The translations under genes were made by a program, and so were the position numbers. 64,000 nucleotides of DNA from Filimonas effusa. Lineage in GTDB: Bacteria; Bacteroidota; Bacteroidia; Chitinophagales; Chitinophagaceae. Of this stretch, positions 30,053 through 38,798 are shown in pieces; positions within the stretch are counted from its first letter, which is position 1; each line of letters opens with the position of its first letter. Location: NCBI RefSeq assembly GCF_004118675.1, contig NZ_SDHZ01000001.1, positions 1,240,001-1,304,000 of the forward strand. The letters are read 5' to 3'. The notes beneath the pieces were generated by a model. That model worked only from the letters and a program-made list of their open reading frames with translations, was not told the origin of the DNA and searched no databases.

Positions 30053-30209
30053 ATCATCAATTTACCAAAAGTAATAGCCGAATTAGTAACAGCACAAAGC
30101 CAATTCGACAGCCTGGCTTATGCAAACTGTTTTTCTTAAACAGCTGTTGTGTTTGACGAAGAAAAAACGCATACTGGCAGGAAGGCTATTCAGGAGTGGA
30201 TCAACAAAA
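30053..30209 (+). pseudogene. decayed NTF2-like (nuclear transport factor 2 family) gene
   Basis: Reading codons from 30062 gives LPKVIAELVTAQSQFDSLAY, then ANCFS, then a TAA at 30137-30139, then TAVVFDEEKTHTGRKAIQEW in the same frame. This is the N-terminal half of a well-known small NTF2/SnoaL-like family whose members read CFSExAVVFDEGKTH here, so TAA probably replaced GAA. There is no start codon (ATC where ATG is expected) and the similarity ends at INKK, where a terminator-like hairpin begins. It directly follows the SDR gene on the same strand. Confidence 0.72.
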
Positions 30210-30248
30210 AAAGGGACAAATCATCGCTAAGATGTTTTGTCCCTTTCA
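30209..30248 (-). terminator. strong hairpin terminator
   Basis: The 11-bp perfect arms aaagggacaaa (30210-30220) and tttgtcccttt (30236-30246) are extended inward by catc/gatg. On the minus strand a long T-run follows. It likely ends transcription of the gene at 30368. It resembles the terminator after tRNA-Ser at 34031-34066 (same gggacaa-tcatc core). Confidence 0.7.
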
Positions 30249-30367
30249 GCGGGCTGCAAAGGACATTTTTTGAACCTTTTCGCCTTTCTGCCAATTGATA
30301 AGAAGGGGGCCTGGCAGAGTGCATGCAGACCTTATAGTGAGCTAAAAAATATAGTGCTTACAAAATA

Positions 30368-31033
30368 CTAATCTTCCTTTGTCAATTTAATAGCGGTAAA
30401 ATAAGCTAACGTTCCGGGACCAACCCAGAGACCAATGCTGCCACGGTGACTTTTGCCCTGCTTCAGATCATTTACTATCAAAGCAGGTTGCTGCGCATCA
30501 TTTAAATAAAGTTTTGCAGTATCATTTCTAACTTCGATTTTTACCTTAATCCATTCAGCAGCAACCATATCAGCATAAGATTCATATTTCCCTGGAGATT
30601 CTTTTCTAAATTTTTCCCAGGGATAACCGGGTACAGAGATGTATTGAGTAGAATGATTCCTTCTTATCTGATCATCGGCACGTCCATTGGTAGGACGAAT
30701 GTAAAACACTTCCATTTTAGAAACATCAGGAGATACGCGGAAAGCAATCCCCACAAACCCACGTGCATCTTCACTTGCATTGCCCGAAGGTTGGCCAGAG
30801 ATCATTCCCTCTATGGTTCCATTATGAAAATCTATTTCTTTTAGTATGGCAAGCGTCTTTTCACTACTGCTTAACCCCTGTACCTTGAGCCCGCTTCTAC
30901 CTTTGTAATGCGACTGTTCAACTGTAACCTCTGACAGATTGACGGAACCAGTATCCAATACCACTTTTTGCGCTGTAGAATATACAATGGTTAACCAACC
31001 TAGAATAAGCGTGAACACAATTCTTTTTAACAT
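30368..31033 (-). CDS. secreted concanavalin-like (DUF1080-type) protein
   Basis: A 221-residue protein with a signal peptide (FTLILGWLTIVYSTAQ). The mature part is a single jelly-roll domain: IDFHNGTIEGMISGQP, FVGIAFRV, MEVFYIRPTNGR, WIKVKIEVRNDTAKLYLND and HRGSIGLWVGPGTLAYF. This is the pattern of lectin/glucanase-fold proteins near DUF1080 (3-keto-disaccharide hydrolase family). Catalytic residues cannot be assigned with confidence, so it may be a binding protein. It is on the same strand as the GH43 gene and could act on the same polysaccharide. Confidence 0.8.
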   Translation of the reverse strand: MLKRIVFTLILGWLTIVYSTAQKVVLDTGSVNLSEVTVEQSHYKGRSGLKVQGLSSSEKTLAILKEIDFHNGTIEGMISGQPSGNASEDARGFVGIAFRVSPDVSKMEVFYIRPTNGRADDQIRRNHSTQYISVPGYPWEKFRKESPGKYESYADMVAAEWIKVKIEVRNDTAKLYLNDAQQPALIVNDLKQGKSHRGSIGLWVGPGTLAYFTAIKLTKED

Positions 31034-31358
31034 GCCCGTCGTTTAATTATTTGAGCCCCTAAGATAATAAAATGTCTAAAAGTTATGTTTGGTCTCCGGA
31101 ACTATCACTTTGAATGAGGTAAGACTTTCCGGGGGTGCGTTTTTGTAGGATCCTCACTTTTAAACAAACTAAAGGGGCGATTTTATGCACGTCCACAACT
31201 TTTGTACCGACCCCGTCCCATGTACGATAGAACCCAATAAAAAAGCCCACATTGCTGTGAGCTTTCACCGGAGAACAGGTTACAACTTTCGACCTTTTTT
31301 GCTGCCGACTTCTTTGCCGGCATTCAGTCTGGAAGTTTAGCACAAAATCGTTGTCGAA
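31034..31358. other. intergenic region between the lectin-fold and GH43 genes
   Basis: About 325 bp. It contains the probable GH43 terminator (31237-31265). An 86-codon frame starting with GTG (31083-31343, minus) runs straight through that terminator and looks non-genic. I see no other structure. Confidence 0.5.
31237..31265 (-). terminator. probable terminator of the GH43 gene
   Basis: On the minus strand aaagctcaca pairs with tgtgggcttt (one G-U) around a GCAA tetraloop, followed by TTTTTT. It lies about 95 bp after the GH43 stop codon. Confidence 0.7.
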
Positions 31359-32804
31359 TTACTGCATCCTGAGATCCCATTTACAGTTATCACTCTTCAT
31401 ATCAAACTTAGCTAATGTCGGCGTACTGTCCCCAAGGGATACCAGTGCTAACTGCTCTTTCGAGTTGGGAACTGCTTTAGGCATGATACGGTATGTTCCA
31501 TCGGTCAATTGATCTATCATCCATAATTGCTCAGGCCCGCCGGTAAATTCAGGCACTGTTATCACTTCTGCGTCTGCAGTAGCCGCTAATGCTCTGCCTG
31601 TTCCTGCTATCGTTATTCTATAATAAGGTCCCCCGAGGTAGCCGCCCGCGCCGGGAACGGCTGTAATGGCCCATTTCTGATGCGGGCGGAACATATAATC
31701 GCCTATTGTTACACCAATGTCCCCGGTTGGCCAATTCTTTATTACGTCCGCCAACTCCTGTGAGGCAATAGGTTTTACCGGCTCATCGTTGTTGCGGTTA
31801 AAGCCGCGTGCTACGTCTGCCATCCGGGTAAAATCAACGTCTATTTGTAAGGCATATCCCCGTCTTTCAGATGCTATTTCATAGGTTCCTTCTTTAACGT
31901 TATCGCCCGCAACCGGCCATCCGTTTTTCCACAGTAAGGGGCGGATGCCAAGCACACTTCGGCCACCCTGGTCCAGGTCGGCTTCATAATGGCAGGACAT
32001 TTTTTCAGTTCCGTCTCCCAAAACCGTACGCCCGAAATGACCAGGGCCGATAAGTCTGTCGCCGGCCGCCACAACCAGTTTACCACCCCCCTTTAACATC
32101 TCCCTGCCGATGTTATCAACATAAGGGCCAGTCACTTTTTTGGAGCGCCCGACAACAATATTATACGTAGAGTTCGGCCCGTCACAGCAAGTACCATGTG
32201 TGCCTAACAGGTAGTACCATCCTTCGCGGTAGATCAGGTCTGTAGCTTCACAATCAATGGCGATATTCAAGACTTTATTGCCCTCTACCCGCTTACCTGT
32301 TTTGGGATCAAGTTCCACCAGGCGGATGTATCCAAAATAGGTACCGTAAGTTAACCATAGCTTTCCGGTGGCCGGGTCGAGAAGAAGGCTGGGGTCGATC
32401 GCATCATTATCTTCGATGCCATCGGATGAAGCAACTACTATAGGGTCCGAATATTTGAAATCGGGCGACTTCGGGTCAAGCGTTTTATTCCACATGGTCA
32501 ATATCTTTCCATTATGCCCCCCGAACAGCCCGCCGCCGGTTGCACCATAAACAACAAGATAGCGGTCGCCAATTTTTAATATATCGGGTGCAGCCCCGCC
32601 GCCCGGTCGAACCGCGCCACCGTTCCATGTCCAGCCATCATCAGATATCAGCCCGCCACCGCCCGTACCAAAGGTGTAATATTTTCCATCCGATTGTGCG
32701 ATGGTAGAAGGGTCATGTATAAATGGTTTGCCAATTTGTGCAACGGCTGCCCCGCCGGCATATATCGAAAGCGCAGCTATAACGCTTACTATTTTGATCT
32801 TCAT
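31359..32804 (-). CDS. GH43 arabinanase-like enzyme with C-terminal ricin-like domain
   Basis: A 481-residue secreted enzyme (signal peptide 1-22, ending AVA). Residues 25-310 form a five-bladed GH43 propeller. The expected catalytic residues are D31 (IHDPST, base), D137 (NDAIDPSLLLD, pKa modulator) and E186 (DCEATDLI, acid), with the GPGHFG loop typical of endo-alpha-1,5-arabinanases. The C-terminal part has QxW-like repeats (HQKWAIT, EQLWMID, CKWDLR) that suggest a beta-trefoil carbohydrate-binding domain. The gene follows the secreted protein gene at 32813 by 8 bp in one operon. The likely substrate is arabinan side chains, inferred from the family. Confidence 0.92.
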   Translation of the reverse strand: MKIKIVSVIAALSIYAGGAAVAQIGKPFIHDPSTIAQSDGKYYTFGTGGGGLISDDGWTWNGGAVRPGGGAAPDILKIGDRYLVVYGATGGGLFGGHNGKILTMWNKTLDPKSPDFKYSDPIVVASSDGIEDNDAIDPSLLLDPATGKLWLTYGTYFGYIRLVELDPKTGKRVEGNKVLNIAIDCEATDLIYREGWYYLLGTHGTCCDGPNSTYNIVVGRSKKVTGPYVDNIGREMLKGGGKLVVAAGDRLIGPGHFGRTVLGDGTEKMSCHYEADLDQGGRSVLGIRPLLWKNGWPVAGDNVKEGTYEIASERRGYALQIDVDFTRMADVARGFNRNNDEPVKPIASQELADVIKNWPTGDIGVTIGDYMFRPHQKWAITAVPGAGGYLGGPYYRITIAGTGRALAATADAEVITVPEFTGGPEQLWMIDQLTDGTYRIMPKAVPNSKEQLALVSLGDSTPTLAKFDMKSDNCKWDLRMQ

Positions 32805-32812
32805 ACTTAATA

Positions 32813-33583
32813 TTAATTTGTAATGATGGTAAGGTCCTTTACCGGCGCTCCATTCTCATCCAGGAAGCGAACGCAAAAGTCACTTAGTCCAGGGCCGTTG
32901 ATCACCGCCCCGCGTAGTATATTTTTTCCCTTGTGAAGTGTCAGGCGCGCAGAAACGCCATCATCCATTACCATGCGCCTGTCGCCGTCAAGTATCACTG
33001 CCTGTTTTCCGTTTAGCCACCACATCGACCCTCCGTTGGATCCTGCCGCTAACCGCACATTTTTCATTTCGCGCGGGCTGTTCACTATGGTTACCACCCA
33101 AAACAATACCGAGTAGGTCTGCTTGTGAAGACCATAGGCGAAACGGAATAATTTCATATTGAAAGTCGGGCTTTCCAGGGCGTGCCATGCCAGTTCCTGC
33201 TCGCCCACCTTTACCTTTTCGCCATCTTTAGGGATAACGGTGAACTGGTCCGGGAAATAACTGGTGTCAAACGCCTTCTTCAGGTAGTTAACCGTAAATA
33301 CAATATTGCTTCGTATCGACTTACTGATCGGCTCCAGTAACAACCAACGCTGGATAAAGCCGTCAGCATCGGGTGTTTTTTTTGCCGTCGTTGCCGGTTT
33401 AAAGAATGGCGCGATACTACGTATGCTATCGAGTTCTGTGATAGAATCTTTTCTCAGGCCACGCGGAGGCCCTGCAGGAGGGGCAAGAGGGACAGGAGGG
33501 GCAGTTTGCGCGTGTGCGCCGGATACCAACAAGATGATCATGCCGGTCGCCGTCAACCATATTTTAGGTTTAAATCTTATCAT
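32813..33583 (-). CDS. secreted protein of unknown function, GH43 operon
   Basis: A 256-residue protein with a signal peptide (MIILLVSGAHA) and a Pro-rich linker (APPVPLAPPAGPPRG). The rest has beta-rich motifs: DGFIQRWLLLEPI, FRFAYGLHKQTYSVLFWVVTIVNSP, and GSNGGSMWWLNGKQAVILDGDRRMVMDDGVSARLTLHKGKN, the latter like galactose-binding-type sandwich folds. DGFIQRWLLLEPI recalls N-terminal segments of proteins named acetylxylan esterase, but no Ser-Asp-His triad is visible. It is first in the operon with the GH43 enzyme, so a role in the same polysaccharide is likely. Confidence 0.82.
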   Translation of the reverse strand: MIRFKPKIWLTATGMIILLVSGAHAQTAPPVPLAPPAGPPRGLRKDSITELDSIRSIAPFFKPATTAKKTPDADGFIQRWLLLEPISKSIRSNIVFTVNYLKKAFDTSYFPDQFTVIPKDGEKVKVGEQELAWHALESPTFNMKLFRFAYGLHKQTYSVLFWVVTIVNSPREMKNVRLAAGSNGGSMWWLNGKQAVILDGDRRMVMDDGVSARLTLHKGKNILRGAVINGPGLSDFCVRFLDENGAPVKDLTIITN

Positions 33584-33625
33584 ATGACAAACAGATTATA
33601 ATTACTGTCTAAAATACAATTATTA

Positions 33626-34003
33626 TTACAGATCCTTAAAAAAAGGAAACTGCTCTATAAACCTCCCGATACCAGGGAAAAAAAGTGCTTTCTTATTTTT
33701 TGCCACATCATAACCGGTGACATATAATTTACTTACATAGTATCCCACGGCCATTATGCAAATCCATAGCAATACGGGAAAGTGTATCCTTATCGTAAAA
33801 TAGCTGTAAGTAAATACCTTGCTTCGTGGCAGGAATACCCAAAGAAATGAGGTGATACCATCACCGGTTATCTTCGCTGCATCCAGCAGATTATAGCCGG
33901 CAAAGAGACAGGAAAAGGTTTGAAAACATGTATAGAAGATTTGTGGTGAGTAAGCAATTAGTCTGTCAAAAAATACAAACTGAAGAGATTCCCCTAATTG
34001 CGC
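33626..34003 (-). pseudogene. 5'-truncated fragment of a membrane protein gene
   Basis: The minus strand is open from a TAA at 34004-34006 to a TAA at 33626-33628, 125 codons, with no usable start codon except an internal ATG in a helix. The translation is plainly coding-like and membrane-bound: YTCFQTFSCLFAGYNLL, YFTIRIHFPVLLWICIMAVGYY, ending RFIEQFPFFKDL. It reads like the C-terminal part of a larger transmembrane protein. The 5' part was lost, and the break lies 60-70 bp from tRNA-Ser, a common site of integration and excision. I do not recognise the family. Confidence 0.45.
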
Positions 34004-34030
34004 TTATCCTCAAGGCAGCTCGAGAGAAAT

Positions 34031-34066
34031 AAAAAAGGGACAATCATCTTTTTGATAATTTGTCCC
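34031..34066 (-). terminator. terminator of tRNA-Ser
   Basis: On the minus strand gggacaa pairs with ttgtccc, followed by TTTTTT. It starts 7 bp after the 3' end of the tRNA. Confidence 0.8.
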
Positions 34067-34072
34067 TCTTAG

Positions 34073-34157
34073 CGGAGAGAGAGGGATTCGAACCCCCGGA
34101 CCTGTAACAGTCAACGGTTTTCAAGACCGCCGCATTCGACCGCTCTGCCATCTCTCC
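34073..34157 (-). tRNA. tRNA-Ser (UGA)
   Basis: 85 nt. The acceptor GGAGAGA pairs with TCTCTCC, with G as discriminator. The anticodon stem GCGGT/ACCGT encloses the loop CTTGAAA with anticodon TGA. A long variable arm and a T-arm with GTTCGAATC follow, as expected for a class II serine tRNA. CCA is not encoded. Confidence 0.96.
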
Positions 34158-34162
34158 GGGTG

Positions 34163-34195
34163 CAAAATAAGGGCAGCGGAATTTAATCTCCAAAA
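34163..34195 (-). promoter_or_regulatory. probable promoter of tRNA-Ser
   Basis: On the minus strand TTTTGG is followed after about 21 bp by TATTTTG, close to the Bacteroidota -33/-7 consensus. The -7 element ends 6 bp before the mature 5' end. Confidence 0.45.
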
Positions 34196-34321
34196 TTATT
34201 TCAAACTTTATTTCAATAATATTCAATTGGTTATAACACAAGCATTTCTAAATGCAGCCGGAGGCCGCGTCCTTATTGGATTTCAGGAAACTTAACGGAA
34301 TCAATTTTCTTAACCCTAATT

Positions 34322-36163
34322 TTGCCCCAAACTCATTGGATCTTGAAGCATCTGGCAGCAGTCTATAAATATTTCTGGAAATATCGCTTTCGTTTTATCG
34401 CAGGTATCCTGCTTACAGCTACCTCTAACTACTTCGCGGTCATGACGCCCGAGATCACAGGCTACATCGTTGGCAAGCTCCAGCAAAGTCTCCCCGGCGC
34501 CAAACCAACCAGCTTCCGCAATGAGTACGATGCTCTCGTAACCTACTTCATCAAATGGGTCGATACTATGAGTTTCTCCCAGTTGGTAACCATATGTAGT
34601 CTTACCATCCTGTTGCTGGCCGTGCTCAGAGGCCTTTTCATGTTCTTTATGCGCCAAACCATCATCGTCATGAGCCGCCATATTGAATTCGACCAGAAAA
34701 ACGAAGTCTACCAGCATTACCAGCGCCTCGATACCGGCTTCTACAAAACCCATAGCACCGGCGACCTCATGAACCGCATGGCCGAAGACGTCAGCCGCGT
34801 ACGTATGTTCACCGGCCCCGCTATCATGTACCTCATCAACCTGCTGTCGCTTATCTCGCTGTCGGTTATCAATATGTTCCGTAAAGATGTGCACCTGTCG
34901 CTTATTGTGCTGGCGCCACTGCCGTTACTGGCGCTTACCATCTATATTGTGAACAACGTCATCCACAAGAAAAGCGAGAAAGTACAAGCCTCTCTTTCCA
35001 ACCTCACCACCAACGCCCAGGAGGCCTACTCCGGCATCAGGGTCATCAAATCCTTCGTACAGGAAAACGCCATGATGCGCTTCTTTACTCAAAACAGTGA
35101 AGAATACCGCAAAAACGCAGTAGGACTAGCCAAGGTAGAAGCCATCTATTTCCCCAGCATGACGCTGATGGTAGGCTTAAGCACCCTCATCACTATTCTT
35201 ATAGGCGGACAAATGGCCCTCGAAGATCCTTCCAAAGTAGGCCTCATCGTCGAATTTGTCATCTATATCAACATGCTCACCTTCCCGGTAAGTGCTATCG
35301 GTTCCGTGGCAAGTATGGTGCAGCGTGCCGCCGCTTCTCAAAAACGGCTGAACGAATTCCTGCAAACCGAACCCGTTATAAAAGACAAAAACAACGCTGT
35401 CCCCGCCAACCTTTCAGGCGACATTGTTTTCGATAACGTCTCATTCACCTACGCCAATACCGGCATCAAAGCCATAGAAAACTTCTCTCTTACTATAAAA
35501 GAAGGACAGAAGATCCTCATCATCGGCAAAACAGGCAGTGGAAAATCAACACTCGCTCAACTGCTCTTAAGATTCTACGACCCCGAAAAAGGCGCCGTAA
35601 CAATAGGAGGTACACCCGTATCAAACTTTAAAGTCCGCGAACTGCGCGAACAGATCGCTTATGTTCCCCAGGATGTATTCCTGTTCAGCGATACCGTAGG
35701 TAATAATATCAGCTTCGGCCTGCCGCAAGTGGCCACAAAAGAAAACATGCAGCACGCCGCCCGCCTCGCCAGCGTAGACAACGAGATCAAAGGCCTCGAA
35801 AAAGGATACGAAACAATGGTAGGGGAGAGGGGTGTTACACTCAGCGGCGGACAAAAGCAAAGGGTCTCTATTGCCAGGGCGTTGATCAAAGACTCCCGCA
35901 TGTTGTTGCTCGACGACTGCCTGAGCGCCGTTGACGCCAAAACAGAACATACCATCATTCAAAATCTTTATCAATACCTGGATAAGAAAACAGCTATCAT
36001 CATTACACACCGCATCTTCAGTCACCTCAATTTCGACCAGGTGGTAGTAATGGAAAACGGGAGAATGCTGGAACAGGGAACGCATGAACAATTAATGTCA
36101 TTGGATGGTTATTATGCCGAACTATATCGTCTTCAGGTCAGCAACGAGCAATCCGGCGAATAA
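34322..36163 (+). CDS. ABC exporter, fused permease and ATPase (MsbA/MdlB-like)
   Basis: A 613-residue half-transporter. Six membrane helices (residues about 20-330, for example MYLINLLSLISLSVINMF and MTLMVGLSTLITILIGGQM) precede an ATPase domain. The Walker A motif is IIGKTGSGKST (about 400-410), the Q-loop AYVPQDVFLF, the signature LSGGQKQR (about 507), the Walker B RMLLLDDCLSAVDAK (about 528) and the H-loop THRIF. It would work as a homodimer in the inner membrane, exporting lipids or drugs. The first ATG lies inside the first helix, so the frame begins with TTG at 34322 or the TTG seven codons later. Confidence 0.93.
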   Translation: MPQTHWILKHLAAVYKYFWKYRFRFIAGILLTATSNYFAVMTPEITGYIVGKLQQSLPGAKPTSFRNEYDALVTYFIKWVDTMSFSQLVTICSLTILLLAVLRGLFMFFMRQTIIVMSRHIEFDQKNEVYQHYQRLDTGFYKTHSTGDLMNRMAEDVSRVRMFTGPAIMYLINLLSLISLSVINMFRKDVHLSLIVLAPLPLLALTIYIVNNVIHKKSEKVQASLSNLTTNAQEAYSGIRVIKSFVQENAMMRFFTQNSEEYRKNAVGLAKVEAIYFPSMTLMVGLSTLITILIGGQMALEDPSKVGLIVEFVIYINMLTFPVSAIGSVASMVQRAAASQKRLNEFLQTEPVIKDKNNAVPANLSGDIVFDNVSFTYANTGIKAIENFSLTIKEGQKILIIGKTGSGKSTLAQLLLRFYDPEKGAVTIGGTPVSNFKVRELREQIAYVPQDVFLFSDTVGNNISFGLPQVATKENMQHAARLASVDNEIKGLEKGYETMVGERGVTLSGGQKQRVSIARALIKDSRMLLLDDCLSAVDAKTEHTIIQNLYQYLDKKTAIIITHRIFSHLNFDQVVVMENGRMLEQGTHEQLMSLDGYYAELYRLQVSNEQSGE

Positions 36164-36217
36164 TGTCCCCGTATCAGTCCTATTTACCCCAAACTTTCAT
36201 AGTTTCTTTACCAAAAT

Positions 36218-36247
36218 TTTGGCAGTTTCAAAACAATGCTATATTTG
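36218..36247 (+). promoter_or_regulatory. promoter of the PUR-alpha gene
   Basis: TTTG (36218-36221), an 18-bp spacer, then TATATTTG (36240-36247), an exact TAnnTTTG -7 box. Transcription would begin near 36254, leaving a leader of about 38 nt before the GTG start. Confidence 0.65.
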
Positions 36248-36291
36248 TATAACTTATAAATGGAATTGTTAACCAAAACCTTTATTCTACT

Positions 36292-36720
36292 GTGGCGTAC
36301 GAAAATAATGACAAGAAGCTTGAAAGCGTTTATAGTAAACGTATCCGTGCCGGCAAAAGAAGAACCTACTTCTTCGACGTTAGAGCAACTCGCGGTAACG
36401 ATTACTACCTGACAATCACCGAAAGCAGGAAGCGTTTCAACGATGATGGGTATGACAGGCATAAGATTTTCCTGTATAAAGAGGACTTCAACAAGTTCAT
36501 TAAAGCATTGGGTGAGGCGGTTGACTACGTGAAAACAGACCTCATGCCCGATTTCGACTTCGACGCCTACAATCACGAATACACAGAAACAGAAGAAGGT
36601 GCTGAAATCGTTGAAATGTCTGCCGGCAGCAACGATACCGAAGATGCAGCTCCCATAGTTGCTATTGCTACTCCCACCAGCCAGGTTGCTGCCGCTGATG
36701 AAGTAGTCGACAAATGGTAA
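36292..36720 (+). CDS. PUR-alpha-like (DUF3276) nucleic-acid-binding protein
   Basis: A 142-residue protein. Residues 8-85 form one PUR repeat: SVYSKRIRAGKRRTYFFDVRATRGNDYYLTITESRKRF, then KIFLYKEDFNKFIKALGEAVDYV. Such proteins dimerise and bind single-stranded DNA or RNA. The C-terminal 55 residues are acidic and low-complexity. Translation begins at GTG; the only nearby ATG, at 36260, is out of frame. It has its own promoter and a terminator at 36751. It is conserved across Bacteroidota as a small abundant protein. Confidence 0.93.
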   Translation: MAYENNDKKLESVYSKRIRAGKRRTYFFDVRATRGNDYYLTITESRKRFNDDGYDRHKIFLYKEDFNKFIKALGEAVDYVKTDLMPDFDFDAYNHEYTETEEGAEIVEMSAGSNDTEDAAPIVAIATPTSQVAAADEVVDKW

Positions 36721-36750
36721 TCCATAAGTCTCTTCTCTTTTCCAAAAATA

Positions 36751-36784
36751 AAAAAGGCTCCGCGGTAATCCGGGAGCCTTTTTA
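36751..36784. terminator. bidirectional terminator between the PUR-alpha gene and pgi
   Basis: Arms aaaaggctcc and ggagcctttt with A- and T-runs on the two sides. It lies between two convergent genes. Confidence 0.8.
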
Positions 36785-36799
36785 CTTATCAGTACTTTA

Positions 36800-38452
36800 T
36801 TACTTCATTTGCTTATAAGCATTGATCAAACCATTGGTCGACGAATCATGGCTGGTCACAGCATCCGCATTCGTCAGCTCAGGCAGGATCTTATTCGCCA
36901 GCTGCTTGCCCAACTCAACACCCCACTGGTCAAAGCTGAAGATATTCCATAATATACCCTGCACAAATATCTTATGCTCATATAAAGCAATAAGACTTCC
37001 GAGTGTTTCCGGAGTTACCTGCTTCACCAGGATAGAGTTCGTGGGCCTGTTACCTTCAAAAACCTTGAATGGAACCAGTTTTTTGATCTCCTCATCGGTT
37101 TTGCCCGATTGCGCTAGCTCAGCTTTTGCCTCTTTCTCTGTTTTACCATTCATAAGCGCTTCCGTCTGCGCAAAGAAATTGCTCAGCAGCTTGGGATGAT
37201 GATCCCCGATCGCATTATGACTAATAGCAGGGGCAATGAAATCGCAAGGAATCAATAAGGTCCCCTGGTGTATCAGCTGATAGAATGCATGTTGTCCGTT
37301 AGTACCAGGTTCGCCCCAGATCACAGGCCCCGTACCATAATGTACCTGGTTACCGTTCCTGTCCGTGCTTTTGCCGTTGCTTTCCATATTTCCCTGCTGG
37401 AAATAAGCCGCAAAACGGTGCATATACTGGTCGTAAGGTAAGATAGCCTCCGTTTGGGCGCCGCGGAAACTGGTGTACCACAAGCCAATTACAGCCATGA
37501 TCACCGGTATATTCTTGTCGAATGCCGCCGTTTTAAAATGCTCATCAACAGCATAGGCGCCTTTAAGCAACAACTCAAAGTTGGAATAACCAATGGTAAG
37601 GGCAATAGACAAACCAATAGCGCTCCACAAAGAATAACGGCCACCTACCCAATCCCAGAATTCAAACATGTTCTTGGGATCGATACCAAACTTCACCACC
37701 TCTTTTTCATTCGTACTTAAAGCCGCAAAATGCTTGGCAACATGCGCCTCATCCCTGGCAGCAGCCAGGAACCATTCGCGGGCAGTATGTGCATTGGTCA
37801 TCGTTTCCTGGGTAGTGAACGTTTTTGACGCCACCAGGAACAAGGTCTCCTCCGGTTTTACTTTTTTAAGCGTTTCCGCAATATGGGTGCCGTCTACGTT
37901 ACTTACGAAGAAAGTTTGTATGTCTTTAACGGTATAAGGCTTTAATGCTTCCGTTACCATCACTGGTCCCAGATCACTGCCGCCGATGCCAATATTTACG
38001 ATATACCTGATCTTTTTGCCGGTATACCCCTTCCATTTGCCGCTATGAACCTGTGTGCAAAAATCTTTCATCTGTGCCAGCACACGCTGTACTTCAGGCA
38101 TCACATCTTTGCCATCGGTAACAACAGGCTGCCCCGAAAAATTGCGCAGCGCCGTATGTAATACCGCCCTGTTTTCTGTTTCGTTGATCTTTTCGCCTGA
38201 AAACATCTGCTCAATAGCCTCCTTTAACTTGCATTCCTCTGCCAGCTGAAGGAGCAGATGCATCGTCTTGGGCGTGATGATGTTTTTGGAATAATCGAAT
38301 AAAATGTCCCCGAACTTGATGGAAAACTTCTGGAAACGATCCGCGTCCTGTGCAAAAAGGTCGCGCAGGTGAGCTCGCTGCATCTCATCTTCATGATGCC
38401 TTCTGAGCAGCAGCCAGGCCTGGGTGTTCGTAGGATTTACTTTTGGAAGCAT
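36800..38452 (-). CDS. pgi: glucose-6-phosphate isomerase
   Basis: A 550-residue enzyme interconverting glucose-6-phosphate and fructose-6-phosphate in the cytoplasm. The long-form PGI signatures are [13 protein letters not shown] (phosphate binding), [36 protein letters not shown] (containing the conserved Arg), [10 protein letters not shown] and [13 protein letters not shown], with active-site Glu and His in these blocks. The ATG at 38452 (MLPKVNPTN) is preferred over a TTG three codons upstream. It is transcribed alone, divergent from rpoD. Confidence 0.97.
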   Translation of the reverse strand: MLPKVNPTNTQAWLLLRRHHEDEMQRAHLRDLFAQDADRFQKFSIKFGDILFDYSKNIITPKTMHLLLQLAEECKLKEAIEQMFSGEKINETENRAVLHTALRNFSGQPVVTDGKDVMPEVQRVLAQMKDFCTQVHSGKWKGYTGKKIRYIVNIGIGGSDLGPVMVTEALKPYTVKDIQTFFVSNVDGTHIAETLKKVKPEETLFLVASKTFTTQETMTNAHTAREWFLAAARDEAHVAKHFAALSTNEKEVVKFGIDPKNMFEFWDWVGGRYSLWSAIGLSIALTIGYSNFELLLKGAYAVDEHFKTAAFDKNIPVIMAVIGLWYTSFRGAQTEAILPYDQYMHRFAAYFQQGNMESNGKSTDRNGNQVHYGTGPVIWGEPGTNGQHAFYQLIHQGTLLIPCDFIAPAISHNAIGDHHPKLLSNFFAQTEALMNGKTEKEAKAELAQSGKTDEEIKKLVPFKVFEGNRPTNSILVKQVTPETLGSLIALYEHKIFVQGILWNIFSFDQWGVELGKQLANKILPELTNADAVTSHDSSTNGLINAYKQMK

Positions 38453-38798
38453 GTGTATCAAAGTTTATAGATGATTAGACACTGTTTTTCAAGGAATTGG
38501 ACTCCCGTTACCCCCTCGGTAACGCAGATAGCGAAGATAATGTGCAAACTCATTCACTTAGCCGTGATTTTTCCCTAACATCAGGGAAAAATCAGCTAAT
38601 AATGCGTTAATATCTTCATTTTCAGCCAATTTTTTGTCAAAATGATGCGTTTTTTCAACAAAAGCTGGTATATTCCGTTGTTCTAACGTACCTTTGCAGG
38701 CGTTTTATTCATTTTTCAGAATAGTTTAACGTTATCTGCAGACTTACGAACAACAACCTTAAGTCCAATAAACGTTTTATAAACAAGAATTATCCATT
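38453..38798. other. divergent pgi/rpoD intergenic region
   Basis: About 345 bp with no gene. It holds a perfect inverted repeat (38565-38594) and a TACCTTTG box (38689-38696), an exact TAnnTTTG match, about 100 bp upstream of rpoD. The matching -33 element is weak (CTGG at 38665-38668). Confidence 0.55.
38565..38594. repeat. perfect inverted repeat upstream of rpoD
   Basis: Arms TGATTTTTCCCT and AGGGAAAAATCA (12 bp each) around AACATC. No T-run follows, so it is more likely an operator or leader structure than a terminator. Confidence 0.6.

Noticed and set aside
31083-31343. 86-codon frame on the minus strand with a GTG start
   Set aside because: It runs across a convincing terminator hairpin (31237-31265), has odd composition and resembles no family. 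I treat it as chance.
34044-34241. 65-codon frame on the minus strand containing AERSNAAVLKTVDCYRSGGS
   Set aside because: This is the translation of tRNA-Ser, a well-known false ORF.
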